A stretch of 64,000 nucleotides of DNA from Trichobilharzia regenti (taxonomy: Eukaryota; Platyhelminthes; Trematoda; Strigeidida; Schistosomatidae), in NCBI GenBank assembly GCA_944472135.2, contig OX235267.1, positions 21,125,452-21,189,451 on the forward strand, read 5' to 3'. Positions within the stretch are counted from its first letter, which is position 1; each line of letters opens with the position of its first letter. Positions 42,016-55,475 of the stretch are shown piece after piece. The notes under the pieces were generated by a model. The model ran no database searches. It was not told where the DNA came from and saw nothing but the letters and a program-made list of their open reading frames with translations. The position numbers were made by a program, and so were the translations under genes.

Positions 42016-42300
42016 CTATTCAGTCCTTAAGGCAATAAAATTTGTCTCCCAGAGAGTAGCCTGGCTTAAATGCCACCCTATTCTACCATTTTTAGTATTC
42101 CTACGTTGAATATCTGACGTTCCTTCTTTGTATGACAGAACTACAAAGACTTTGAATTTCTTAGTATTTGTACTATTTCCATTATTTGATTTAATACTTT
42201 TATATTTCCTTTGGGTCTTCTCACATTTTTGAATAAATTCTGGTGGATAGTTACTCTCCAATGGTGTTTTCTTTATTTGTCTGATTTCATTATTCAATCT
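42016..42300 (-). pseudogene. Penelope-like element fragment (between RT and GIY-YIG)
   Basis: The minus-strand ORF reads NNEIRQIKKTPLESNYPPEF and later FVVLSYKEGTSDIQRRNTKN. The pattern ExxxLxxxxxxNxYPxxFI ... LPYKGxxSxxIxRR is that of PLE proteins upstream of the GIY-YIG domain. No flanking PLE parts recognised. Confidence 0.5.
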
Positions 42301-42589
42301 TCTGGCCTACTGGTTAGGCTTCTGACACGACTATATTGACAAATAACTAAACCCATCTTTATCGATTCATGAGGGGGTGAATTAGAGCATGTCAGTTCCC
42401 TATAAATGCTAGTATCTAACTCAGCATCCTGTTTTTGTTTGATTTTACAGTCTAGTATGGTTAACTCACTCTCCTCATTTTCTGACTAAAAAGTGAGTTG
42501 GATTCCATCTACTTCTTTGTGAAGGGATACATTCAGATTTAAGCACAGTTAGTGAGGTATCCGAATGTCACTTTTGATCACAGATTGAT

Positions 42590-42765
42590 GTCATTTGGAA
42601 AACTATTGAAAAATAGCGAGTGTTGGACAGCTGTTTCATCCTAGTTTGGGACTCACCAGCAGTATTCAACCCCAGGGTTTCGAGTCCAGGACATTCCCGT
42701 TACAAGGCAAGCTGGCATAGCATTCAGCCATTGGGATTCGACTCAGTGGTCAGCCTATGAATTCC
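42590..42765 (-). repeat. Hammerhead-bearing repeat, minus-strand copy
   Basis: On the minus strand the core region (42664 down to 42630) reads CTGCTGGTGAGTCCCAAACT and AGGATGAAACAGC. Helix II and GAAA are kept and CTGATGA is altered. It faces the plus-strand copy at 42770. Confidence 0.65.
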
Positions 42766-42769
42766 AACT

Positions 42770-42950
42770 TCTACCAATCCGTGACTTCAATTTCAGCACC
42801 AGGACCTGAATGGTCAACGAGCTTGCCTTGTTACCGGAAGTTCCTGAGTTTCAATCTAGGAGTCACAAACTGAGACAAAACAACTTTCCAGTACTCCCTG
42901 GCGTTCAGTGATTCCCTAACTGATATTAATCCGTGGTCAGACCTGAAATA
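42770..42950 (+). repeat. Hammerhead-bearing repeat, plus-strand copy
   Basis: CAACGAGCTTGCCTTGTTAC ... GAGTCACAAACTGAGACAAAA ... CTTTCCAGTACTCCCTGG: the family layout with a decayed core (ACAAAA for ACGAAA). Inverted relative to 42590-42765. Confidence 0.6.
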
Positions 42951-45270
42951 AATCAAATCCCTACAAACTAACTTTTGAAATTTATCCATATATCTCTAGT
43001 AAACATGTTATCAGGTCGTATGAATACAATGATATATGATTATTAACAATAAATTGTGCTCGAAACATCATCTAGTTATTAGTGCTGCGTGTTATATCAA
43101 ATGAACTTATTTATAATATGGAATCGCACCAAAGTTTTGGTTTTAATGAGAAGAAAGATAGAAAGATGAATATAAACATGATTACTTATTCTTCATTTTA
43201 GTCGGATATTAGTTAGTAAAAAGGTGTTTTGTTTCTTCTCAGAGAATAATTACTCAACCAGCATTTTAATTATACCTAAACAAGACGTAACAATAAGCCC
43301 TAAAAATGGTGTTTAGCTGATACATACTACTGATAAAAGTTAGTTGAGGAGAAGAAATTAAATAATTTAACAATATTTGTTACATATATGCACTGAATTC
43401 ATCATATGTGTAACCGAATAAATTTAGTATGTAATTATTCTATTTTAATTCTACTATTTCTCCTAATAAGCTTATCAAGAGTGAAGTGATTTGAACTGAT
43501 GTCAAATCATTTGACCTGATCGGTGGGAAACATTAGACTTGTTGGCACTCGTGAGCGAGGTGGTTTCGAATCTCAGAAGCGGCATGAAGACTGCAGATAC
43601 ACCTTGCTATGAGAGCCCAAAACCTAGGTCGAAGGCTTCCTGCCGGATACCTCCAAAAAAAATCTGATAACAATTCAGAGTACACCCTGATGGTGAGACA
43701 CTTAAGACAGTGGCTACCTTGCAAACCTGACTCACGGAATTCAGACTGCATCAATACGAAGGACCAGATGCATGACATTAGTGAATACCTAGTGTCCAAT
43801 CAAAGTAATATGGACTGAATCACTGAGGGTAAACAGATGGTGAATGTCACTCTAAATGGCAGGAGCAGTCATCTAGTCTTTTGATCTGTCTATCAGATAC
43901 TGTTGGTAGACATGAATAGTTTCCACTTTCTTATATTGATCAGTTGTAGATGCTTTTACCAAATGAGTAACTTTAGTACTTTTCACAAATATCTACTGAC
44001 AATGAGATGATATATTGAGGATTTATTGCAGTTTTCACCACGCATCGTTAATGACTGTGGAATCACTGAAAAACAAAAACAAGAAATATCAGACAGTAGC
44101 ATCACGCGTTAACAGATGTGGAAAACTCGTGTCAGATTATTTTGATTCACTAGTACTGAATGATTGTTTACTAGTCATGAGATGCGATAGTCTTGGACTA
44201 GATCCTGAAGTGGGATTCCTAATGTGAAGTGTTGAAGCATATTAAACTAAGATGACAGGAATGTTTAATTCATATTGGTTTTCAATAGCTTTTTAATTGG
44301 TGTTAAATGGGTAGTGAAATCTTTCTTAAAACTAGTGAAGATCCCGGTTGCCCTAAACCAGTTTTTATTTAATGCGACTAGATTTTAAATGGACTTCTCA
44401 TATTCTGTAAAATTAACCATAATCACTGCAATAAACCATATGGATTTCTTGGGACAGTTACTCACTTGATGTGAGTGATGGCACATCGTGCTTTGATTGG
44501 CGTTGGAAGACATAGTAGTCCTATGTGTTGAAACCCATTGTCTATGCAGTATTCTGAGCATTGTAAAGCCTGATGACTCCTGTCTCAACCATACTGTTGT
44601 AAATTCCTAAACTGGCACATGAATGTGGATTGTCCTTCAGTTTTCAGCATTTGTGTAATTCGTTTTAACCCGTGTGACCAGTACTGCTTAAAATTAGCAC
44701 CGTTTATTTTCATTTAATCTGAACGCATAGTATAAATATCACTAATACAGAATGCTACAGGTCAAGAATTTTAGTAATATTCGTTTCACTCGAACTAGAA
44801 AATACACTGATTTATGAAAATAATACTTTCGGTTGCATTCGTGTCCTTTTAATTTCCTTCCATGTTTGTATAACGCATGGGGGGACAAATTTAACTTATA
44901 TCCATGCATACATATACTTGAATAGTAATCTTTCTTACCTCACCTAACTAACTGATCTCGCTCTGGTGACAAGATTTAATTTCATGCTGAAAGATAATAG
45001 TGACTACCAGACACGCTGTATACATACATACAGTCAAGCTGGCGTAGATCTGAATTTTGATTTGCTAATAAAATCTGGAATATTTAGCCAATAGGATTAG
45101 CGTAACAGGTGAGTGGGTGCGTAGGTGGGTCGAATGGTCGACACTTAGATTAGTTTAGTCTAGTCTTAAAAGACGAATGTTTTTACCAGTCTGTTATATT
45201 ATTCATATTTGATCGCCAATATTTATAAACAATCCGGAATATATTTAACAATAAAAAGATAACCAGTTGA
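42951..45270. other. 2.3 kb without a firm feature
   Basis: A GC-richer island (43535-43820) has open frames on both strands without motifs. The flank of the next gene is AT-rich. Confidence 0.4.
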
Positions 45271-45648
45271 ATGAATCACTCAGCATCTCCAAAGAAGCCT
45301 CCAACTCATGAACCTGAATTATTTGATCTGCCCAGTCAATTAAAAATATGGGCAGTGAATATGTTTCATACTACAGCTACGAAAGAGCAGAAAAAACATG
45401 ATCCCGTTGAGCTTGGATTACGTTTTATCTGGGATGATATTTTTGTTACACATGAGAAACCGGAGTATTTTGATAATGTTACTGTTAAACTGCCCAAATC
45501 ACATACCCTATTTTCAACAACTTTCAAGAATAATACAGATTCAGAACAAGAATACAGTTTTCGAACTGAACGATGTACTAGATCAACAGCTGAGATTGAA
45601 ATACAAAAGGGTGTCATTATGTCAAAAGAACTATCGATCAAGTTAGCG
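45271..45648 (+). CDS. ETX/MTX2-like gene, exon 1
   Basis: ATG 45271 is directly preceded by an in-frame TGA, fixing it as the first Met of this exon. 126 codons, starting MNHSASPKKPPTHEPELFDL and ending at donor GTGAGT in phase 0. WDDIFVTHEKPEYFDNVTVK and FKNNTDSEQEYSF are the most family-like parts. A 5' non-coding exon is possible. Confidence 0.75.
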
Positions 45649-47164
45649 GTGAGTGTGAATAGCTAAAGTTCTACACACTGATTATTGTTTTTTTTTAACT
45701 GCATCTACTGGGAGAATAGTAAGACCAATCAATAATCTGAATGAGTAATAAAAAAAATCAATCACCGAGTGACTAGTTATATTCAATGTTTAGAAGGAAG
45801 GATGTATATGGAATGTATGTCAATAATTAACTCTTGTACACTGAATCATGACTCGAAAGTAATCGCTGTTGTCTGGCTTCCGCCTTCACCCAAATCTAAT
45901 CTACTGAACCCTCTTTGTTTTCATGAAGCAACATTAATTGCTATTATTTATGTACGCGTCATTCAACATTCTGTAACTTGAAGGAATCACATTTTCTTTT
46001 AAAACAAAATTAATTGGTTTCGAGGCATATCTATCACAGGCTTAGAGCAGTTAGCCTTTAGGTTCCACCACGAATGCTGGATGTTAATATGTTAAGCTTT
46101 TGGTACTATATGCAGTGGGATTACGGTCTACTTCTAAAATTTAGGACGCAACAGTTCTCACATTTTTTTTATTACAGCTTGATTTCACACCGTATTTTTC
46201 GGTACATGTATGGAATTTTCAGCATGGATATCGGTAGCCCAAATTTCGCAGGCCGACCATAGATATCAGGTGTGCGTCGGCCGGGATCGAACTCCGGACC
46301 ATGTGCATGGTCGGTGAGAGACCTAACCACTGTGCCACCGACGAACACACATCGATTTCTCATGAAATCTATTAATATATTTAGGATAAGATGATCGTGT
46401 CGGTTAAAATTGTGAGGCTAATTCTATTTCTGAAATAAACAGTTTCGTGACTGATTTTATAACTTCACAACTGATTAGTGAAAATATAAATTTCCTAATG
46501 GACATGACCTTCTTCAAGTAGGCCAATGAATGTTGACAAGCAAAGAAGTTCAGCTTAAAATACACAAAACTTCTTACTGACTTATCTGTGGCCACTCAGA
46601 GGGAATCACTCAAATAAATGACCACATTGCATACCCGATAGATTGATTTTAATCATTGTTTGGGAGTAGAATATTACAAAGTTCACCATTACATGACTAA
46701 TTCTTAGAAACAACTGTACTAAAGGGATCTATTTTTGATGTTTCTCATTCAATGAGAATCACCGGCATTTCATCACTTGTTTCTCTGATGACTAATTAAA
46801 CAGTAGGATAATATTCAGCATAAAAGACGATTTTTTACGAGCTATACAAATTAAAAGTATTTATACCCCATATTCTATAGCTTAATTTTCATTTCTACAA
46901 GGTCACATTAAACTAATACTTTTATAACTACGTAAATCGTCATTACTCTACTCAAATATTCTCTTAAAATGACTATTGTTTCCAAAATTTGATTTGGGCA
47001 TTCACATTTGTAATTCAACAATGCGCATATATATATATAACTACTATCAAAAGTGGATTCATTAACGCCTAATTGGAAATATTATTGGGTTAGAACAAGA
47101 CATATGAGCGAACAATATTGTTTTTAATTACATCTTCATCAGGCTTTACTCTAATTTACATAGA

Positions 47165-47213
<49 letters not shown>

Positions 47214-50200
47214 GACAAACTACCTAGCTGTGCCACTTCTATGTGTATCTATAAATTTATTTGCTCCTGTGGAGACAGCTATATAGGGCGAACAACTAGA
47301 CAGCCTAAAGACGCATTAATGAGCATCTTCCTTCATGCTTCGGAAAAGGTCAAATAAAATCTATAAGAAGTTCTATTTTGGTTCATTTGATTGATAACGG
47401 TCACCAAGTGGACAGAAATAGTGCCTTCAAAGTTATCTATCGCATTCAACCGAGCCTTCCGAACGGAATTCGAATCCGTCTTTTACACATAGCCTAGGCT
47501 ATGGGAATTCGAGAGAACAATCCTAGTCTTTGCATACAAAAGAAGTTTGTTCTACTTTTGTCTCTCCCTTGGCCTAGGTGAATTCTATTCAAAACCCTCC
47601 CACCCCTTCTTATTTCCATATCCTTCATATTTTTATGATATTTATTTAAACTCTAATTATCTGTCCACTTCACCTTTAGTATTACGTAACTTTTAAGATT
47701 TGACCTAATTTATTTATTGAATTGTCTACATATGCACATATTACTACCTTTGTTATTCCTCTTATCGCCACATGCATAAGCCTTATTATCAATATTTTGT
47801 TATCATTATAAATATTGTTATTAACTACTTTTAACGGTTTGAAAAAATTTGGGCATTGGGTATATGATATTCATTATAATAAAGGTTTTTGTAATTCCCA
47901 ATGAATGAAAAACAAAAAGATATTGTTTTTACTTTGAGAAAGCTATTAGCATTAAATAGCGAAACGTCAGTAAAAACAATATCTTTTTGTTTTTCATTCA
48001 TTGGGAAATACAAAAACTTTTATTGTAGTTGTTATTAACTACCTTCAAAACATTTACCACATTATTAGTATTATTATTATTTGATCTACAAAATCACCGT
48101 CATTGGTTGAAATTTTTTACATACAAATCTTTGTAAATTAGGGTAAAGCGTCGGTGGCATAGCAGTTAGGACGCTTGCCGACCATGCACATGGTCTGGGG
48201 TTCGACCCCCGGCCGAGGCACTACTTTACCTCGCTAAGCCAGAAATAATGCTGGTAAAGAGGATAGGTTGGGCATGACGCTGGCTAGCAACCCCACCCTG
48301 TAAAATAAACACTGCTACAGAAACTTCAAGCCACTAGCTTGAGGCCCTATGTTCCACTGAGGGACGTGAAGGAAAAAAAATTAGGATAAAGCCTGATGAA
48401 GATCTAAGTGAAAACAATATTGTTCGCCTATATGTCATGTTCTAATATTAAAAATGGGAATATTAGACTTTCCGCAGGCAAAAAAATAATCAATGAAAAT
48501 TCTTTTCAGTGACTTCTTCATCTGGCCACTACAATCATATATGCATAATGTTTAAAGAGTGATTGTTATCGACAACACTGATGTTTCTTCCAGTAACATC
48601 GAGTTGTTAAGATCAGTGGAACTACAAGTCAAATTAGATATTAGTGATAAAATGTATGAATTTCAGATAAAATTAAGAAGAAAGTTTGTGCTATAATTAA
48701 AGATAATAGTTAGAATAGTAACTAGTAACTTGTAAAAGGCTTAGAGGGGATAGGCAGCTGTCAGATTTTTATTATTAGGTGATAACGACCAAGGCTAAAG
48801 AAAGAATTTGTTCGAACTTCTTCTGAACATGTCAGTTTAGTTTCGTAAGGTGGATTCCAATGGTTTTAGCTGTGTGTAGAAGAGGAACTCATAAGGTGAG
48901 ATTAAGATTAGTCGGATTACAGTAGGTAACTTTTAAAAATGTCTTTTTAACATCGACTGGTATTTAATTCATCGGTGGTCAGAAACTTGAACTGGCTAAT
49001 AGAGGTAATAAGCCTGTAATTACCCGGTCCGTTTACAATTTTCAAAAAATAGTATGAACAAGTAGTATCACTTTGCCCTTTCACAATTCATAAGGTCATT
49101 AAGCTTGTTAGTAAATTTGAAACTAGAAATTGAGGTTTTGAGTTTCTAAATTTATATTTCACTCTATTCTTAATTTCACTCAAATTAGTCTTCGGTGCAT
49201 AATTTACACCTGATTTGGCATACCAGCACTAACTGGGATTATCATTCAAGGTTCTTGGTAGGTGAATCATTTCAAGATTGGTTTTCTCAGAAGGCAGTAT
49301 CGACTAGTGTAACAGTGTAAATCAAGTGGCACTGAATAGGCGTGGGAACTTTCAGTTTGAGACAGCTGTTTCATCCTTTCACACATTACATGTATGGGAT
49401 TTTAAAGCCTTTTTTACCTGTAATGAAATACTCTCCTAATTATCCGCTTCTTTAACTCTTGTTTCAACAGTTTTACTGTAGTTTGGCGTAAACTGGGACA
49501 GTAAGTGCACATATCTACTCTTGACTATGTGGCTCACACTCTTGCAGTATTGTGAAGCTATTTTATAATCTGAGCATTGTTTATGAGTTATTAGAGTAAA
49601 ATTTGTGAATGGTAATATCCAGGGTGTCTGTTTCATGAAATGAAAGCATAGGTCACTTTAGTTTCCTCGAAGCCTATTGAACAGAGAGATTCTTTTCACA
49701 GAATTCAGTCAGAAAAATGTATCTTCACGATTATGTAAAATTAAGTGACAATTATGTGTCTTTACTGTTAGCAACTGTTGGATATGATAAAATAAATCAG
49801 TTAGAATATCAAAGTCAAATTCTTATTCGCTCTATAAAATAATCAAAAAGGCCTACAATTTAGCCTAAATCAGTAAAAATGCAACAAAAAAAATACATTT
49901 GCAGTAAGTAAGGATGGAAGTTTTATGCAAAATCGTTGAGAAGACTATACTTTATCCTATGCAAAATACATTGATTGAAAGCGTCAGATTTGATTACACT
50001 AGAAGCACTGGCAACTCAATGCTGTCGTTGAGGTTTATTTATGAATTGATAAGTTATTCATAGGTGATATGTATTGCTAATCTTTGTTTCACTGATATTC
50101 TGACTCTCTATGTGAGGAAATCCGTCCGAGAAGGGGAAAACTAGTTAGCCAAAAAAAGTCAGCTGAATAGAATTAATCTTCTCTAAGTATAGGTAACAGG

Positions 50201-51033
50201 TGTACAGACTACATTTCCATTGATTGATTTACTCTTCAATCATATTGATTACTGTTCAGTCTGCATTCTGAATTTGAAGGCTAAAGCTAAGGTAACTAAA
50301 GAGTTTATCCAATCGAGTGTTGGAAAGTGATACATTTCATAGTAAGGTCTCGCCGTATTTTCCAATACAAGTCAATAGTAAGAAGATCATACTGTTTGAT
50401 GTACTTGACAAAATAAAGAGCGTAACAAAGGTGAAGCGAAGAGCTGTACAGTATATGTTACTGACTGACACAGATAGCACGGAATTATTCACATTTAATT
50501 CACCTTGGATTGTATAGACCGCGAGTACCTCACTTTATTCTATGTATTCCCATTTTACCTGGGTGCTTGGTTGAAGTCAGAGTAAGATAGACGATTTAGC
50601 TCTCTGGTTATCGTACCGCTGCTGAAAATGGCTTCAAATATGAGCAGTCACTTTCTAGTGCTTAGATCACAGAAAGTTGACTAGACGACAGCAATAAACA
50701 ACATGAGTTGTGTTTACCTACTTGTGCCAATTAGTAGAAGATATTAGTATTTACCGGAGCACTTTTTTTCAAAAATCAGAAACTGTCTATCTATCTGCCA
50801 GGAAACAAGAGAAAGAGGAATATACAAATTAACAAGGAAACTAATCTACGCCACTTTATTTATCTGTAATGACCAGATTCCCTTCGATGTAGATTCCGTT
50901 ATGAGAAGTAACACTGGTGAAGAGCTATAAACTGGGACAAAACAGTTCCTTGGTTTTCCTGCGTTTTCTGATGTCGGTTGATAATAAAATCCACAGTGAC
51001 ATGTGTGTTTGGTACTTTCAATAGTTCTGAGTT

Positions 51034-51079
<46 letters not shown>

Positions 51080-54000
51080 GTCAGGAAAACCAAGGAACTG
51101 TTTTGTCCTAGAGTCCAATCAAAAAGACGCTAGATTACTTCATGAAGTTCCCAGTTTTTGGTCTACACCATAGTTATGTTGACTCAACTCTTTGAAATGA
51201 AGTTAAATCAGCAGCTGGCGTAAGTTAAAGAACCACTGGGTAATTATATTTAGTTTCTTACATTTATTATTATTGTTCCCTTGGGTTCCTAGTGGAACAT
51301 AGGGCTTCAACTGCACGTCTCCACTTGCTTCTGTCTTCTGCTGTACTTTCCACCTCCATCCATGTTAGTTCATACTGTTTCAACTCCTCTTCACACTATC
51401 TCCTCCATGTCACCCTTGCACCGACGTCTCACTCGTCGATTCAATTTCGGGTTCCATTCGAGGGTCTGTCGCGTGATATCACCCAGCGGTCTCCTCAGTG
51501 AGTGTCCAATCCATCTCCACTTTCTCCTGCATATTTGTTGGTTGGCGATTGGTTTGTTCTTGTTTTGTTTCTTCCCGTAGTTTCTTGTTGGTGATTCTTT
51601 CCGGCCTGGCCATCTGATCTTCAGTATAGAGCCAGTGAAGACAGTTGTTGATAAAGGTCTGCAACCTGTTGGAAAAATTCTTTGTGTCAAGTTTCTGATC
51701 CGTATAGAAGAACTGACTTGACGTGTGTATTGAGAATCCAACTGAATTTCGTTGTTGATGCTGAGTGACGAAGATTTCCAGATTGGTTTGAGGTTGATGA
51801 GTGTGCTTCTCTCCTTCCCAATTCTCCATTTGACACCCTTGTCCGTTCCTCCTGTAGTCGAGACGATGCTCCCTAGATAAGTGAATGAAGTAACCTCTTT
51901 CGAATCCCTCCCGTTGATGGTGATTGACGCATCATATTCGCACAAATTTACCTCTATCACAAAACACTTCCACTTTTTCTAATAATTTCTAAGTATTCTT
52001 CACAGATGATGATAACGATGTGTTTTGACCTTCATTATAAAATTCTCCAACTTCTGGTTTAAATTATACAGGAATTCTCCATGAGTCTGTCAAAATTATT
52101 TTTATCATTTAAGTTCAAAAAGAGTGGGTTCTAGGAATGTGAAAGCTCGGCATAGTAAATGGCTAGAAATAGAGGAAGATGGTTGACTGCATTTCGATTC
52201 AGTGACTTAATGTTACAGTGTTAATCTAGGCACTCGATAAATGTGAATTCAGCACTTAACTATTAAGATGGAAGGGCTATGCTGCTAATAAACTTCAAAC
52301 TAAGCAAAATTTAATTCACTAGGCTATACAGATTTATGAGAAAATTCAAATGTATTTCTTCTTGAGTCATCAAGCAAGAAGGATGGGAATACCACAGCGT
52401 TTTTGGTAAAATGATCTTGGACATCCAAAATTTTCACTTTCACACACAGCTGTCATGAAAAAACATCTGTTTGGTGAGGGTGAAGTTAGCAGAAGAAGCT
52501 GCAAAAGCGCTCATTGAAGTCGGACGTAAAATATATTTCATTTTATTATTCAACGTCAATTCAATTTCCATATTTCCAGACTTTTTAGCCCTTGGCAGTG
52601 GTGATAAATCCCAAATATACTTTTGTTATATTCGGACTGAATGAGAAACTGTTTCTTTTTATAATAAGCGGTACCATTTATAATATTGGTATCTTTAAAC
52701 ACTTTCTAAGCGCATTTTATTTAGATTTTATAAAGTGAGCTTTTTATTTGTAAGCAAAAGTTTACCTATGAAGGATTCATCAAACTGGGGATATTTCATA
52801 TGACTGATCATCACTGATTGAGTTGACACTAAAGATAACTGAACACTGAAATCCCTTTGGCTTTAACTGTAGCAAACTCAAGACAAGTGTTCTCCTGAAT
52901 GGCTTATGTAGACTGGATCGATTTCAAGGTAGATGAAGTAGTTGACCGAACCTAAGGAAGGAAAATTCACACCTCTTTCAGTCAAGTACGGGAATTTCCA
53001 GTTGTACCCGAAATAATCAGACTGGTGTTTTCATGTTCATTTGTGTGATATGAATACGATACCGATTCGTGAAATAACACATTCATCATGAAATGTCACT
53101 ATCATCACAAGCATCTCAAATGACATAATGAGTCCCCTGATTTAATAATATAATAATAATATTTAATAAATACTAGGTTTTTGTCCACTTGTAGTGTTTA
53201 AAGGATCTGTGGTTATCTTAAAGTTTTAATGAAATGCCATAACCAGCAAAACAAAAGAACTGTACGAGTGAATCAACCTAAAATATTGTGGGGAATTTTA
53301 GAAAAAGGTACAACGTTGGATGCTTACTTAGTGACTGAATGGTTGTATACTCAGAAAGACACCCGGTTGTATTGTGTTAATTCTCCATAAGATCCTTGTT
53401 CTGTCCCAAACTATCTTGAAACATATGCTCAATGACTTTTGATTTTCACTGGTTTTATTAGTTTTTAGTGAAAACACAAACAAATGATGTTTTTAATCGA
53501 TAGCTCAAATACTACTTAAATGAACAGCTGAATTCAGAGAAGATCTTCTGGTTTTCTTACAGCCACATGCTAAATTTATTTATCTAAGGTTTTGAATATC
53601 ATAAATTCCAAAAAGTAATTGTTTCCCTTTTGTAAATACTTTGCTAAATTCAAATTTTTGTTTGATAAAGTCATTTCTTATGATTCGTTCATTGAAAGAC
53701 TTTAGTTTCTGTTGCGAGATCGTCTCAGTGTTAGTTAAATATGTTCACCTTACCCAAACCGAAGCATTTCAGTTTGTTTGTAATCAAAAAGCAGTCAGAA
53801 TTGATCTTTCATCCAGAATTATATTGATTTGACCTTAAAAAAGAAAAATTGATTTTTTTTCGTTCTACTAGGATTATAATATAAATGAAATTTCTTACGA
53901 CCTTAAGTTTTTTCCATGTGTTATAAATTATTTCCAATATTACATCTGCCATAGATAGCTTTTTGAATTATGCAGTGGACAGCATAAGGATAATAACACC

Positions 54001-54909
54001 TCGAAATTGGAATTTATAATCTTTCTATTTATTGGATCACAAGACTGGACTGGTCAGTCCTTGTCAATATACGCACTTTATTTGACCTTCACAACTGCAG
54101 GCAGATTCTGCATACAATCATTCGTTTGGTTTCGAACTTAACACCAGGCTCTGTTTGCATTTCAGGAAGCTAATAGTGCTGCTGTTGAAACTAAAACCAC
54201 ACAAACTCACATTTAAACCCTAGAGTTAGACTAACATTTACTGCAGTTATTTTGAATTTCCTGTTGATGGGTTTGAAGGTTCTTAGTTAGTAAAGAAGTA
54301 TTGGAGTTCTGGGTGTGAGTTTCACTAGGATGCAGATAAATCCGTCAGACGAACCTCGAAAAGGATGAAACTAATATCCACTGCTAGATACTATGACGCA
54401 AACAACACTGGTCCAAATTAAGAGTTTCAGACAGTCGCTTGAATTATTTATATCATTTTTTTGTTGATATTCACGGCTGGATGGACCCATCCTTTTTGGT
54501 ACGGGGATCAACTGAAGAGACTTCTACCTATTACCTGTGGTATTATCGTAGGTATGCATATTTTAGCATATATTTCTTTAGGTCAGAATAGTGTCAGTAG
54601 TTCAGCTTCGATCCCACAATCTGATGTCATCGAAGTTATCATCAAAAGCCTTGTGTTTTTTGTACTCATACCTCCCATTCATACTATTCTGTAACCACCT
54701 GGATTTCTGTTAATGCATTTGAGAATATAGTAGTAAAAAAACCTCAAGTTTGAAATGTATGAATATAATTTAATAAATCAGAATGAACAGTAACATGTGG
54801 GTACATTTTCAAACATCTGGTCCAAGTATCTAAACAATTCATGGGCAAAACAGAAAAGACGTTGTTGTTTATTTGCACATTGAATCAAAAAGCTCATACA
54901 ATGATAATA

Positions 54910-54951
<42 letters not shown>

Positions 54952-55427
54952 GAGTCGGTGGATTCTCGATTCAAATTTCAGTGAGTACATCATCAATCAA
55001 TATAATACAGATGCATCCGGATGACGAGTTTCGAATCGGACGAAGCAAGTGTCCTGAATTCCATTGCTAACATACTGATTCACCCCAGTAAAATTAACAC
55101 GAAGAAATTACAAACAAAAAGAAATAATTTCAAGTCTGTGAAGAGATATAATTCCAAACTCTGAGGAGACGGGTTGGCGATGGGTCCGAGTGTTATAAGG
55201 AATGAATTGCTACGCTTTAGAGAAATCACTGCGTAAAATATTCCGTAAAAATAGTTACCACACTAAGTAGAATACAACTAACTGCCATAATTTGGCAAGT
55301 TAAAATTCCACTTATCTATTTTATATCGACCAGATGTATATGATTATCATTTTCTATTGAGTCCCTATGATATTTAACTTCCTTGTCCATACTCAAGACT
55401 CCTATTTTTTGTTTTAAAATCTATACG

Positions 55428-55475
<48 letters not shown>

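Noticed and set aside
47118..47200. Repeated Tyr-Ile in several frames (also at 51040, 18120)
   Set aside because: Translation of (TA)n microsatellites, not protein-coding.
51292..51580. Plus-strand open frames at 51292-51580
   Set aside because: Antisense of the LINE B fragment at 51262-51965, with the same translated pattern as the shadow at 29848.
54778..54996. Poly-Tyr or poly-Asn frames on both strands
   Set aside because: Products of the (TAA)n microsatellite.
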